Assembly (NCBI GenBank): GCA_964453055.1
Contig: CAYVOD010000032.1
Coordinates: 1 to 20,478, forward strand
From: UBA2256 sp964453055
GTDB lineage: Bacteria > Spirochaetota > Spirochaetia > Treponematales > Rectinemataceae
DNA length: 20,478 nucleotides
Reading direction: 5' to 3'
In this document: positions 1 to 7,408 of the stretch, in pieces
How positions within the stretch are numbered: position 1 is the first letter of the stretch
Layout: every line of letters begins with the position of its first letter
Made by a program: the position numbers and the translations under genes
Notes under the pieces: generated by a model
Database searches by the model: none
Told to the model about the DNA's origin: nothing
What the model saw: the letters and a program-made list of their open reading frames with translations, nothing else

Positions 1-351
1 TAAAAGATAATTGTGATTAAAGGTGATAGAAAGATTAGGGGGAAGAAGGTAGATTCGATCAATAAGTGCAACGGAGCGGCGTTCCCAAGGATGATTGGAA
101 TAAGCAAAATAGCGGGTCATGCCAAACATCTAGTCAGTGATTTTGTTGTAATGAGATTCGGTACCATCATCGTTCTTGGTTATTCGTATATCCTTGCCAC
201 AACCAAAAGCCTTAAGGCTTTGCTTCGGCAACACAACAATGGACAAACAATGCCATTAATATAGAATATACACTGACATTTTTGGTGCTCGATACGCTTT
301 ACGTTATGATCATGCCAGAATAACGTTGGTATTATAAAAGGGGTGAACCAT
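1..351. other. Left-edge region without a recognisable gene
   Basis: No convincing gene is seen here. A plus-strand open frame at 13-264 has no ribosome binding site and no recognisable domain. On the minus strand a frame opens at an ATG at 129 and stays open to base 1 (43 codons), but it too lacks a Shine-Dalgarno sequence, so it could be chance or the start of a gene outside the window. A perfect 16-bp palindrome, AAAGCCTTAAGGCTTT, lies at 206-221. The stretch is AT-rich like the genes that follow. The region ends in AAAAGGGG at 337-344, which serves the next gene. Confidence 0.4.
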
Positions 352-786
352 ATGAAAAGAATATTTATAATCTGCGTTATTGGATTAGTCCTACTTCTAG
401 GATGTGCGACGGTTGATCGATCATATGAAGATGAGACTATATTCGAAGCGTTCTCGAGAAAAGGAGAAATCACTATATTATTGAATAGAGCCATACCGCA
501 ACTCACTGTAGTAATGGATAATAAGATATTACTGGATTCGAGAGGGAGCAATACCAGAAGAGTGAACATAAAAAATATTCCTTATGGAGAGCATACGATA
601 GAAGTATTTGCAAACAGCTGGCAATTGAAAGAAAACTTTCATTATTCCGGTATTAAGAATATAGATAGCGAATATGAAACACCCTTGACGTTGCAAGTGC
701 CGGCTTATAGCACGTTGTATTGGATCTACGTGATAGGTGTAGCGATAGTGTCCGCATTACCGTCAGTGGTCGTTTATTATTATTGA
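352..786 (+). CDS. Small lipoprotein with C-terminal hydrophobic segment
   Basis: A predicted lipoprotein of 144 residues. The ATG at 352 is chosen because AAAAGGGG (337-344) sits just upstream and the next residues form a classic lipoprotein leader: Lys-Arg, a hydrophobic run, then the lipobox LLGC with Cys at residue 18. An in-frame GTG at 343 would add three residues but overlaps the ribosome binding site. The central part (about 40-95) is a beta-rich stretch with a GEHTIEV motif that resembles PEGA-type surface domains, a tentative comparison. The last 22 residues are strongly hydrophobic, aromatic and Tyr-rich, so the C-terminus may return to the membrane. No function can be assigned. 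Confidence 0.75.
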   Translation: MKRIFIICVIGLVLLLGCATVDRSYEDETIFEAFSRKGEITILLNRAIPQLTVVMDNKILLDSRGSNTRRVNIKNIPYGEHTIEVFANSWQLKENFHYSGIKNIDSEYETPLTLQVPAYSTLYWIYVIGVAIVSALPSVVVYYY

Positions 787-820
787 AAACCGATATTTTT
801 ATCTGGGTACAAAAGTAGGA

Positions 821-967
821 ATGACGTCAATGGGAATCGCAGGCATTATCGCGATATTATCTTCTTTGATCGGAATACCGGTCATCGTATTCGGGTTCAT
901 ATATCTCAACAAAGCCGACCATGGATGGTACTGCGCGTTCGATATGAGAGAAATTCAGCATCAATAA
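821..967 (+). CDS. Possible small membrane peptide
   Basis: A short open frame of 48 codons in the gap between the lipoprotein and the first methyltransferase. It has two candidate starts, ATG 821 and ATG 830. The sequence GTAGGA (815-820) is well placed for the start at 830. Roughly half of the peptide is one hydrophobic helix (IAGIIAILSSLIGIPVIVFG), followed by a polar tail rich in Asp, Trp, His and Glu. The frame differs from that of the lipoprotein and starts 34 bases after its stop, so it is either a separate small membrane peptide or the shifted remnant of a longer C-terminus. No family is recognised. Confidence 0.4.
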   Translation: MTSMGIAGIIAILSSLIGIPVIVFGFIYLNKADHGWYCAFDMREIQHQ

Positions 968-1017
968 TCGGCTCATAAAAGCTTCGGCTTTAAAAATAAG
1001 AGTGCGAGGGGCAATAT

Positions 1018-1791
1018 ATGGGGAGAAAGGGCACATTTATTCATGATTTTGATCCGAATATGATTTCCGATTATTTCGCAAGGTTGGATCGTCAGGGACC
1101 TGGGAGTCGAGAATCCACCGTTAAGGCTCTAGGCTTTATCGACAATCTGTCGAATACGTCGGAGATTGCTGACATAGCTTGCGGAACAGGCGGTCAGACT
1201 ATCGTAATCGCTCAAAACACGGAGGGAATCATAACCGGATTGGATATTTCTCCGAAATTCATAAATAAATTCAATGAAAACATGAAAAACCATGGATTGG
1301 AAGATAGAGTAAAAGGCATAGTCGGCTCAATGGACAATGTGCCATTTAGCGAAAAGAAATTCGATCTTATATGGTCTGAAGGAGCAATCGCACATATCGG
1401 CTTTGAAAAAGGTCTGAGCTATTGGAAAAGATTTCTGAAAGAAGATGGATATGTTGCGGTTACTTTTGAATCTTGGTTTACCGAAGATCGGCCAGGGGAA
1501 ATAGAGAAGTTTTGGGTAGACGCGGTTCCGGAGATAGGCATGATAGGAAATAACATCTCAATAATGCAGAAGGTCGGATACAGATTCATAGCTGCATTCG
1601 CATTGCCTGAGACTTGTTGGATAGACACATACTTTATTCCTCAGCGAGCGATACAAAGAGAATTTATCGGGGAGAACGCCGATAGCAAAATTGCAAAAGC
1701 ATTAGTCGAGGGATTGAAGTATGAAGAAGAGTTATACGAAAAGTATAAGAAATATTACGGATATGTTTTCTATATCGGGAAAAAGGCATAG
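1018..1791 (+). CDS. Class I SAM-dependent methyltransferase
   Basis: A 257-residue methyltransferase of the UbiE/Methyltransf_11-like group that transfers a methyl group from S-adenosylmethionine to an unknown, probably small, acceptor. Motif I is seen as IADIACGTGGQT (residues 50-61), followed by the acidic end of strand 2 in GLDISPKF (about 74-81). A GSMDNVPF segment with the following FDLIWSEGAIAH gives motifs II-III and strand 4. The C-terminal third is a substrate-side region with many aromatic and charged residues. The ATG at 1018 is preceded by GAGGGG at about 1005. It stands alone, with a decayed gene behind it, and its composition is AT-rich like its neighbours. The acceptor cannot be told from sequence. 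Confidence 0.9.
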   Translation: MGRKGTFIHDFDPNMISDYFARLDRQGPGSRESTVKALGFIDNLSNTSEIADIACGTGGQTIVIAQNTEGIITGLDISPKFINKFNENMKNHGLEDRVKGIVGSMDNVPFSEKKFDLIWSEGAIAHIGFEKGLSYWKRFLKEDGYVAVTFESWFTEDRPGEIEKFWVDAVPEIGMIGNNISIMQKVGYRFIAAFALPETCWIDTYFIPQRAIQREFIGENADSKIAKALVEGLKYEEELYEKYKKYYGYVFYIGKKA

Positions 1792-1800
1792 AGACATATA

Positions 1801-2278
1801 TCAAGAATAACAATCATAAACTACCATGCCCAATCACTCGCCGAACCTGGAACTGGAACACCATCAAGACAATAAAGATTATAGATATGGAAGGGCAGCA
1901 AGTAGTCGATTTTTTTGCGTCGAATAGCAAAAATAGAAATGAAATATTATCTACGGGCGTCACTATGGACTGCAATGAATCTTTGGCGATTACGAAACAA
2001 CAGTACTATTCAGCAACTTATATAATAAGATGTTGCAGGTACTAGAAGATACCGTCGGCCGGCATGACTCGCTTCATCCTAGCTGCAGAAAAGAGATGTA
2101 TGAATATTTTTATAAAAACGGCAAAGCACATCCTAGTTGTTATGAAAACATTACCTAAAAGACAGGTGAAGACGGGTTTTCGTTTCTGCTGGAAGCGCAT
2201 CCATTCAACCTATTCATGAACACGAAGATAAAGAGCGACGGCACATTTGAAAAGATTTTAGGCGGTACAAGGCAATAA
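1801..2278 (+). pseudogene. Decayed DUF1989 (urea carboxylase-associated) gene
   Basis: No intact gene spans this 580-base gap, but translated pieces match the DUF1989 family that accompanies urea carboxylase and amino-acid degradation genes. One frame gives AEPGTGT at about 1840-1860. The next gives KIIDMEGQQVVDFFA then TGVTMDC from 1875. A third gives LEDTVGRHDSLHPSCRKE from 2042, then AHPSCYENIT, an in-frame TAA at 2156, and AHPFNLFMNTKIKSDGT onward to a stop at 2276-2278. The hallmark EDTVGRHD, HPSC and NLFMN blocks are in the correct order. At least two frame changes (about 1861-1875 and 2025-2039) and one nonsense codon are needed to join them, so it is broken unless the assembly is faulty. 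Confidence 0.82.
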
Positions 2279-2375
2279 GGCCGAAAGAATGGATCATATC
2301 GGGGGGAATCTCTGAACGCATACACTTACTTCTTCCTTTATATTATATTTCTAATATTATTGAGGAGGCGGGTTT

Positions 2376-2864
2376 ATGAAAAAAGGGATCACGTTGTGCC
2401 TTTGGTTCAATAATAACGCGAAGGAAGCGGTAGATTTCTATCTGGGAGTATTTAAAGGCTCGAAGATCATCGAAACAGATCACTATACGGATGTCGGCGA
2501 GAATATTACTGGTCATAAAAAGGGAGATATCCTAACAATCGAGTTTGAAGTATTGGATACGAGAATGCTGGCCTTGAACGCCGGACCTGAGTTCAAGTTC
2601 AGTCCCGCGATTTCACTTGTCATAGAATGCAATACCCAAGACGAAATTGATTATTATTGGGAAAAGTTGTCTTATGTGCCTGAAAGCGAACAGTGCGGCT
2701 GGATACAAGATAAATTTGGAATATCATGGCAGATTGTCCCAGCAGACTTAAGCCGAATGTTGATAAGCGGAAGGCCAGAACAAAGAAAAAGGGTAACAGA
2801 AAAGTATATGGATATGAAAAAATTCAATATAAAGGAGTTAAATGACGCTTTCAACGCGATATAA
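2376..2864 (+). CDS. PhnB-like VOC family protein
   Basis: A 162-residue protein of the vicinal oxygen chelate superfamily, PhnB/3-demethylubiquinone-methyltransferase-like branch. It opens with the typical strand ITLCLWFNNNAKEAVDFY followed by LGVFKGSKI. It has a central GDILTIEFEVLDTRMLALNAGPEFKFSPAISL block and a late CGWIQDKFGISWQIVP block, all standard for the family. Annotated relatives are often called glyoxalase or 3-demethylubiquinone methyltransferase, but most have no proven activity. The start is secured by AGGAGG at 2363-2368, seven bases before the ATG. The gene sits alone behind the DUF1989 remnant and 48 bases before the next methyltransferase gene, with which it may be co-transcribed. 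Confidence 0.9.
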   Translation: MKKGITLCLWFNNNAKEAVDFYLGVFKGSKIIETDHYTDVGENITGHKKGDILTIEFEVLDTRMLALNAGPEFKFSPAISLVIECNTQDEIDYYWEKLSYVPESEQCGWIQDKFGISWQIVPADLSRMLISGRPEQRKRVTEKYMDMKKFNIKELNDAFNAI

Positions 2865-2912
2865 AATTATTGTAAAATAATCGGCATAGTATTTTAGGAT
2901 AAAGGGAATATC

Positions 2913-3719
2913 ATGGATTATATCGCCGCCAACAAAGAAGCTTGGGAAGAAGCGTTCGATCAAAGGGAAACAGCGTGGGGCGAGGATATAGTTCGAAGGA
3001 TAAACGAAGAAGACTATCCGTTCTTCCAGAAGGACATGGCGGATTGCCTTAAAAAGTACAATGTAAAAAATAAGGTTATCGCGCAATTCTGCTGCAATAA
3101 TGGGCGCGAATTGCTTTCTCTGGCGAAAAATGGAGCCAAAGAAGGATTCGGATTCGATATAGCGGAGAACCAAATCAAATTCGCGACAGAAAGGAGCCGA
3201 TCGCTTGGGCTCAACTGCAAATTCATCGCGACAAATATTTTAAGCATCGGGAGAGAGTATCATAACAAGTTTGACTTGCTGATTATCACGATAGGCGCGC
3301 TTTGCTGGTTCAAGGAATTGGATGAATTTTTCGCAGTCGTTTCAAATTGCCTGAAGGAAGGCGGAGCGCTGATTATCAACGAGCAACATCCTGTTGCCAA
3401 CATGTTGGGCGCGCCTGGAGAGGAAAATTTCGATGAAAAAGCGCCAAGGGATCTGGTAAATTCGTACTTCGAAAAAGAATGGATAGAGAACGACGGGGCT
3501 TATTATATTACAAAAAAAATATATAAATCAAAAACGTTCACAAGTTTTTCTCATCCACTTTCAGAGATCATTGACTCCATTTGCAAAAATGGCATGAATA
3601 TCTATGGCATGGAAGAATTCGACTACGATATATCGGACTTGTTCCCGCATCTAAATCATCAAGGGATACCGTTATCGTATATATTGGAAGCCAAAAAGAA
3701 GGGCAGGCGCGAGCTTTAG
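2913..3719 (+). CDS. Class I SAM-dependent methyltransferase
   Basis: A 268-residue methyltransferase. Residues 1-50 form a helical cap that starts MDYIAANKEAWEEAF, typical of small-molecule methyltransferases. Motif I is IAQFCCNNGREL (56-67), an uncommon version in which Cys-Cys-Asn-Asn replaces the usual small glycine-rich loop while the last Gly is kept. GFDIAENQI (80-88) supplies the acidic residue for the SAM ribose. FDLLIITIGALCWF gives strand 4, and LIINEQHPVANML gives the post-strand-5 loop. A family with this exact loop exists and is generally annotated only as methyltransferase domain protein. The acceptor is unknown. The spacing after the VOC gene is short and no terminator separates them. 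Confidence 0.88.
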   Translation: MDYIAANKEAWEEAFDQRETAWGEDIVRRINEEDYPFFQKDMADCLKKYNVKNKVIAQFCCNNGRELLSLAKNGAKEGFGFDIAENQIKFATERSRSLGLNCKFIATNILSIGREYHNKFDLLIITIGALCWFKELDEFFAVVSNCLKEGGALIINEQHPVANMLGAPGEENFDEKAPRDLVNSYFEKEWIENDGAYYITKKIYKSKTFTSFSHPLSEIIDSICKNGMNIYGMEEFDYDISDLFPHLNHQGIPLSYILEAKKKGRREL

Positions 3720-3958
3720 TCATCACGATCCAACAGCAGAAATGCCGTGAAACCAATAGGATTTTGATGATCGATCCCAGAACTGGCAATGGAACAAAGG
3801 AACCCAAGCATAAGGTTGAGGAAGTTTACTATCTCGACGTTAAGAATAGAAATGGCCAAACTTCGGCAAAAAATAAACGTACATATGCAAATACGCTAGC
3901 ATGGATACTGTGATGATGCTCATGTCGACGCGCGGCGGCCAGCGCATAAGGAAGAGTG
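3720..3958. other. Intergenic stretch, no gene seen
   Basis: This gap has one open frame that begins inside the preceding methyltransferase gene and runs to 3913. Beyond the overlap it translates to polar sequence with no recognisable domain. It is most simply read as a spacer, possibly decayed coding DNA. It ends with AAGGAAG (3948-3954), the ribosome binding site of the isochorismatase gene. Confidence 0.45.
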
Positions 3959-4504
3959 ATGAAAACAGCGTTACTTATAGTTGATGTTCAAAACGATTAC
4001 TTCCCGGGCGGAAAGAACGAGCTTGCAGGAAGCGTTGAAGCAAGCGGCAGAATTAAGGTTGTCATCGAGGAATTCAGGAGAAGGAATTTAGATATCATAT
4101 ATATTCAGCATATCTCCCAGAGCCCTACGGCCGGATTCTTCCTGCCTAATACCGAGGGAGTGAAGATACATTCGAATGTATATCCAAATAAAAAGGATAA
4201 AATATTCATAAAGCACTTTCCAAATAGCTTTAGGGATACCGGCTTGGACGAGTATTGCGTGGGAAAAGGGATCGACTCCTTGGTGATAGCAGGAATGATG
4301 AGTCATATGTGCATAGACGCGACGGTGCGGGCGGGATATGACTTAGGGTACAAGATCATAGTCTTAAGCGACTGTTGCGCTACGAAAGATCTAAAATTGG
4401 GGGAAAGAGTAGTAAGGGCAGAAGATGTGCACCTCGCGCATATGGCTGCGATAAAAGGTACTTTCGCGGATGTAACGACAGTGGATGAGTACATCAAGGA
4501 ATGA
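3959..4504 (+). CDS. Isochorismatase-family cysteine hydrolase
   Basis: A 181-residue hydrolase of the isochorismatase/nicotinamidase superfamily. The catalytic triad is visible: Asp9 in LLIVDVQNDYF, Lys85 in FIKHFPNSF and the nucleophile Cys118 in IAGMMSHMCIDATVRAGYDLG, whose SHMC version is common in general family members. A late LSDCCAT segment fits the family core. Members hydrolyse amides or vinyl ethers such as nicotinamide or isochorismate. Nothing here fixes the substrate, and no nicotinamide or siderophore genes are nearby. The ATG at 3959 has AAGGAAG four bases upstream, and the in-frame GTG at 3956 is less likely. Its stop overlaps a possible upstream ATG of the next gene (4501), suggesting co-transcription. 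Confidence 0.92.
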   Translation: MKTALLIVDVQNDYFPGGKNELAGSVEASGRIKVVIEEFRRRNLDIIYIQHISQSPTAGFFLPNTEGVKIHSNVYPNKKDKIFIKHFPNSFRDTGLDEYCVGKGIDSLVIAGMMSHMCIDATVRAGYDLGYKIIVLSDCCATKDLKLGERVVRAEDVHLAHMAAIKGTFADVTTVDEYIKE

Positions 4505-4521
4505 AATATCGGAGGAGTGAT

Positions 4522-4848
4522 ATGAAAAAGCTGTTTTTCGCTTCACTGATCTTGGCGACGTTATTATTGACTTCATGCATCGATACTGAAATTACGTTGA
4601 GCGGAAAGGTAATAGACAAGGCAAATGGATCCCCGGTCGCTAACGCTACGGTGTCGGACGGGAATTACGGTAAGGGGAATATGGACATAACGGACGAGCG
4701 CGGGGAATTTTCGTATATCACCTACTGCGAGGAGCATACAATCGAGATAAGCGCTGAGGGGTATAAATCTGTCAAGGAAACTCTAAAAACCCCATTGATA
4801 ATAAACAAAAAGGAAATCACGGTTGAAATAGAACTGGAAAGGGAATAG
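4522..4848 (+). CDS. Lipoprotein with carboxypeptidase-regulatory-like domain
   Basis: A predicted lipoprotein of 108 residues. The chosen ATG at 4522 has GGAGGAG at 4511-4517 and gives a clean leader, Lys-Lys then a hydrophobic run ending in LLTSC, with the lipidated Cys at residue 19. Starting at 4501 instead would add seven charged residues before the leader and ignore this ribosome binding site. Residues 27-105 read as one carboxypeptidase-regulatory-like beta-sandwich: LSGKVIDKANGSPVANATVS, a DERGEFSY turn, and the ISAEGYKSV strand. Such domains act as binding or structural modules at the cell surface. It likely shares a transcript with the hydrolase upstream, though no functional link is evident. 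Confidence 0.85.
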   Translation: MKKLFFASLILATLLLTSCIDTEITLSGKVIDKANGSPVANATVSDGNYGKGNMDITDERGEFSYITYCEEHTIEISAEGYKSVKETLKTPLIINKKEITVEIELERE

Positions 4849-4860
4849 ACAATATGGGCG

Positions 4861-5127
4861 ATGGCTTGTCATGGCCTGACATATTCTTCACAACACTGCT
4901 TCGCGTTCGAGATATTCATTCTACCCCCCGCGTATGGGTATCCCATCCACTTTCACGCTAGGCTTCTTTCAGAAAAGGATGGGCTACGCATGGAAGAAAT
5001 CGCCCTGATGTTGGGATATAGCGAAGACATTTCCGATGATGAGCGATATGAAATATTCAAGACGAGCCCGGGCGAGCTTCGAAATTGGTTGATGGAGAAC
5101 GCGATCGAAAAAAACGGGATCGCGTAG
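4861..5127 (+). CDS. Uncertain small ORF with HTH-like segment
   Basis: An open frame of 88 codons in the 337-base gap between the lipoprotein and MBL genes. The first 40 codons look unlike protein and have no ribosome binding site. An internal ATG at 4990, with AAAAGGA at about 4974-4980, would give a 45-residue peptide. The stretch ARLLSEKDGLRMEEIALMLG (roughly residues 33-52), followed by YSE, strongly recalls the second helix-turn-helix of AraC-type regulators. A later FKTSPGELR loosely resembles the FK..G.sP..yR end of that motif. It may be a remnant of an AraC-type regulator or an unrelated small protein; the match is short and made by eye. Confidence 0.35.
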   Translation: MACHGLTYSSQHCFAFEIFILPPAYGYPIHFHARLLSEKDGLRMEEIALMLGYSEDISDDERYEIFKTSPGELRNWLMENAIEKNGIA

Positions 5128-5185
5128 GGATAAACGTGGACTTCCGGCGAAAGAACGCGTTACCTTCATGTAGCAGGGATGGCTT

Positions 5186-5776
5186 ATGGACTATTTCAGA
5201 TATCATAGCACGAATTGTTTTTTCATTAAAAGCAAGAATGCCGACGCCTACCTCGCGGTGGATGCCGGATGGCCTTGCTCCCTTAGGGAATATCAGAGAG
5301 CCTTGAAGGCAATAGGTATTCGATTTCAGCAATTACGCTTCTGCATCGTTACCCATTGGCACATGGATCACGCCGGCTTGATAAGCGATTTCTTGGAACA
5401 GGGGATACGGTGTTTCTTGGTGGAAAAGCAATCGTATGAAGATATCGACGAGATGGAGCGAGTCATACGAAAGAATTATAAGGAATACAAAGAAATAGAT
5501 AAAAGCAAGCTTGAAAGGGCGTCGATAGTCGATATGAATGAATTGTTGGCCCGCGAAGGATTTGGGGGTGAAACGCTGGTGACTATTGGACATTCTCCAG
5601 ACAGCATCAGCTATATAACCGAAGAAAAAGAAGCCATCGTAGGGGATTTGGTTCCGTTCGACCAGATAATGGACGATATCAAGAGCGAAGAGAGTTGGGA
5701 CAGCATTAGAAGACAGGGAGCGAAGGTCGCATTCCAAAGCCATTCCGCCGAAACCCCAATAGGAAGAATCATATGA
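5186..5776 (+). CDS. MBL-fold metallo-hydrolase
   Basis: A 196-residue metallo-beta-lactamase-fold hydrolase. The metal-binding signature is THWHMDHAG (His57, His59, Asp61, His62). The further ligands expected of the fold are present as His136 in TIGHSPDS, Asp154 in IVGD and His186 in FQSHS, so the active site looks complete even though the protein is shorter than most family members. The N-terminus reads NCFFIKSKNADAYLAVDAG, the standard opening strands. The ribosome binding site before the ATG at 5186 is weak (AGCAGGGA at about 5172). The stop overlaps the next start in an ATGA, indicating translational coupling with the membrane protein. The substrate is unknown. Confidence 0.88.
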   Translation: MDYFRYHSTNCFFIKSKNADAYLAVDAGWPCSLREYQRALKAIGIRFQQLRFCIVTHWHMDHAGLISDFLEQGIRCFLVEKQSYEDIDEMERVIRKNYKEYKEIDKSKLERASIVDMNELLAREGFGGETLVTIGHSPDSISYITEEKEAIVGDLVPFDQIMDDIKSEESWDSIRRQGAKVAFQSHSAETPIGRII

Positions 5777-6420
5777 AGCATGGTGGCGCTACGATAAAGC
5801 GTCTGGCGATGACTCTGGCAGGCGTTTCGATCTGCTCGTTCAGCGTTGGCATGTTCAACCTGGCAGCCTTCGGCGTGGATCCGTTTCAATGCTTCGCCCA
5901 GGGATCGCATTTGCCGTTCAGCAATTCCTTGTCTTATGGAACGTATTATATGATGCTGAGTTTCGCGATGCTTATATGGATATGGCTCTGGGACAAGCAT
6001 TATATAGGATTGGCGACATTCATTAATTTATTTCTGACTGGATATATCGTCGAGCTGTCATATACGTTTCTGGCCGGGATTTTTACGGAGCCCGCGCTCC
6101 CGGCGAGAATGCTGATGCTTGGCTCCGCAGTGATACTTTTGTCTTTCGGATCGGCGCTCTACTATACGGCCGATCTCGGGGTTTCGGTCTATGACGCGAT
6201 CTCGCTGATCCTGGCGAAGAAAAAAGTCAAAATTTTCAATTACACACTTCCGTTCAAATGGATTAGGGTAGCGAGCGATTTCGTCTGCGTATCGGCAGGC
6301 GCTGCGTTCGGCAAAATACCGGGAATCGGGACGATAATCACCGCTTTCTTCATGGGACCGTTGATCAGTTTCTTCAATCGCAGGGCGGCAGAGCCTTTCC
6401 TGCGGGGGAAGGGGAAATAA
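5773..6420 (+). CDS. YczE/YyaS/YitT-family membrane protein
   Basis: A 215-residue integral membrane protein with about five to six hydrophobic segments (approximately 10-32, 56-74, 78-102, 112-131, 166-182 and 187-202). The loops FNLAAFGVDPFQCFAQG and ADLGVSVYDAISL are typical of the YczE/YyaS/YitT group, in which two similar halves each carry an LG.dP/VS-type loop. The family's transport role is not established in general. It is translationally coupled to the MBL-fold hydrolase through a four-base overlap, so the two may act together, for example on an exported or imported ester, but this is inference. The C-terminus is short and basic. Confidence 0.85.
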   Translation: MKHGGATIKRLAMTLAGVSICSFSVGMFNLAAFGVDPFQCFAQGSHLPFSNSLSYGTYYMMLSFAMLIWIWLWDKHYIGLATFINLFLTGYIVELSYTFLAGIFTEPALPARMLMLGSAVILLSFGSALYYTADLGVSVYDAISLILAKKKVKIFNYTLPFKWIRVASDFVCVSAGAAFGKIPGIGTIITAFFMGPLISFFNRRAAEPFLRGKGK

Positions 6421-6482
6421 GGTAGTAGCCGAATTAGAATGGATATAGTCGGCGGGTTGATATTTATGATGGGAGATGCCGA

Positions 6483-6851
6483 ATGGAGCACGGAAAAAGC
6501 GAGAAAAGAAAGCGCATATACGGGATAACTTTTGAAAAAGTCTATCCTCTTTACGTACAAAAGGCACAGAGGAAGGGTAGGACCTGGGAGGAAGTGGACA
6601 GGATTATCTCCTGGCTTACGGGATACGATAAGGAATCGCTGCAAAGGCATATAGAAGGCAAGAGCGATCTCGAGACATTTTTCACCCAGGCCCCAAGGAT
6701 AAATCCCAACGCGACCAAGATAACCGGCCTGATCTGCGGATATCGAGTGGAAGAAATTGAGGATAAAATCGAACGTGAAATTCGATACCTGGATAAATTG
6801 ATCGACGAACTCGCCAAAGGCAGGTCGATGGAAAAAATTTTGCGGAGTTGA
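6483..6851 (+). CDS. DUF2200 family protein
   Basis: A 122-residue protein matching the DUF2200 family along its length. Distinctive blocks are VYPLYVQKAQRKGRTWEEVD, the WLTGYD turn, FFTQAPRINPNATKITGLIC followed by GYRVEEIED, and RYLDKLIDELAKGRSMEKIL at the C-terminus. The family is cytosolic and of unknown function, and its very high conservation suggests a binding or enzymatic pocket near the APRINPNA segment. The first 11 residues are a charged extra. GGGAG at 6471-6475 lies seven bases before the ATG. The gene ends 29 bases before the preferred start of the Imm5-type gene. Confidence 0.93.
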   Translation: MEHGKSEKRKRIYGITFEKVYPLYVQKAQRKGRTWEEVDRIISWLTGYDKESLQRHIEGKSDLETFFTQAPRINPNATKITGLICGYRVEEIEDKIEREIRYLDKLIDELAKGRSMEKILRS

Positions 6852-6880
6852 CAGGCAGGGTCGAGGAGGCGCGACACGCC

Positions 6881-7396
6881 GTGAAACCGTATAAGGGAAC
6901 AAGGGATCCGAGATTCGTCACGGTTCGGCGAGGAGGATCGCTGGAGGACTGGACGCATAGGATGCTCGCTTTATGGGCGGCGGATTGCGCCGAACATGTG
7001 CTGTACCTTTTTTCCGAGAAGCGCCCCGGCGATGGGCGGCCGGCGAGGGCGATAGGGCAAGCTCGGGCTTGGGCCAGGGGAGAGATTACTATGACGCAGG
7101 CTCGCGAGGCGGCGTACGCAGCACACGAAGCCGCGAGGGAGACAACCGGGTCCGCGAGCCTTGCCGCGAGGGCCGCGGGGCACGCGGCAGCCACCGCGCA
7201 TATGGCGGACCACGAACTGGGAGCCTCGGCCTATGCCATAAAGGCGGTGTTAGGCGCGTCGGCGGGAGAGGGGGGTATTATCGCTGCCGAACGGGAGAGA
7301 GAGTGGCAACGATCGATCCTGCCCGAGGAAATTCGGGAGTTGGTGATATCGGACCAGAAGGACCGAAACAAAAAGCTTTGGTCACTGTTTTATTAG
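6881..7396 (+). CDS. Imm5-type putative immunity protein (orphan)
   Basis: A 171-residue Ala/Arg-rich helical protein that matches the Imm5-type putative immunity family linked to polymorphic toxins. Diagnostic blocks are TRDPRFVTVRRGG (residues 7-19), HRMLALWAADCAEHVL, RPARAIGQARAWARGEIT, and the repeated Ala-rich helices AAYAAHEAAR and AARAAGHAAATAHMADHELG. The GTG at 6881 is preferred because GAGGAGG (6863-6869) precedes it and the family usually starts near KPYKGTRDPRF. An in-frame TTG at 6848, overlapping the DUF2200 stop, would add 11 residues. No toxin, secretion signal or RHS/CDI gene lies nearby, so this is a solitary copy. Its binding partner is unknown. Confidence 0.88.
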   Translation: MKPYKGTRDPRFVTVRRGGSLEDWTHRMLALWAADCAEHVLYLFSEKRPGDGRPARAIGQARAWARGEITMTQAREAAYAAHEAARETTGSASLAARAAGHAAATAHMADHELGASAYAIKAVLGASAGEGGIIAAEREREWQRSILPEEIRELVISDQKDRNKKLWSLFY

Positions 7397-7408
7397 GCGG
7401 CAGGACTT

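Noticed and set aside
206..221. Palindrome AAAGCCTTAAGGCTTT as an operator or terminator
   Set aside because: It has no gene clearly associated with it on either strand and no U-tract, so it is only mentioned in the region entry.
975..995. AAAGC-TTCG-GCTTT hairpin as a terminator after the small peptide
   Set aside because: The stem is only five base pairs, mostly A-T, with no clear U-tract; it is too weak to call.
1..5800. Integron cassette array, suggested by many small solitary genes in one direction
   Set aside because: No repeated attC-like structures or conserved GTTRRRY/RYYYAAC pairs were found between the genes, and no integrase is present.
7081..7260. Ala-rich repetitive stretch as a coding repeat expansion
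   Set aside because: The Ala-rich helices are part of the normal Imm5-type family pattern.
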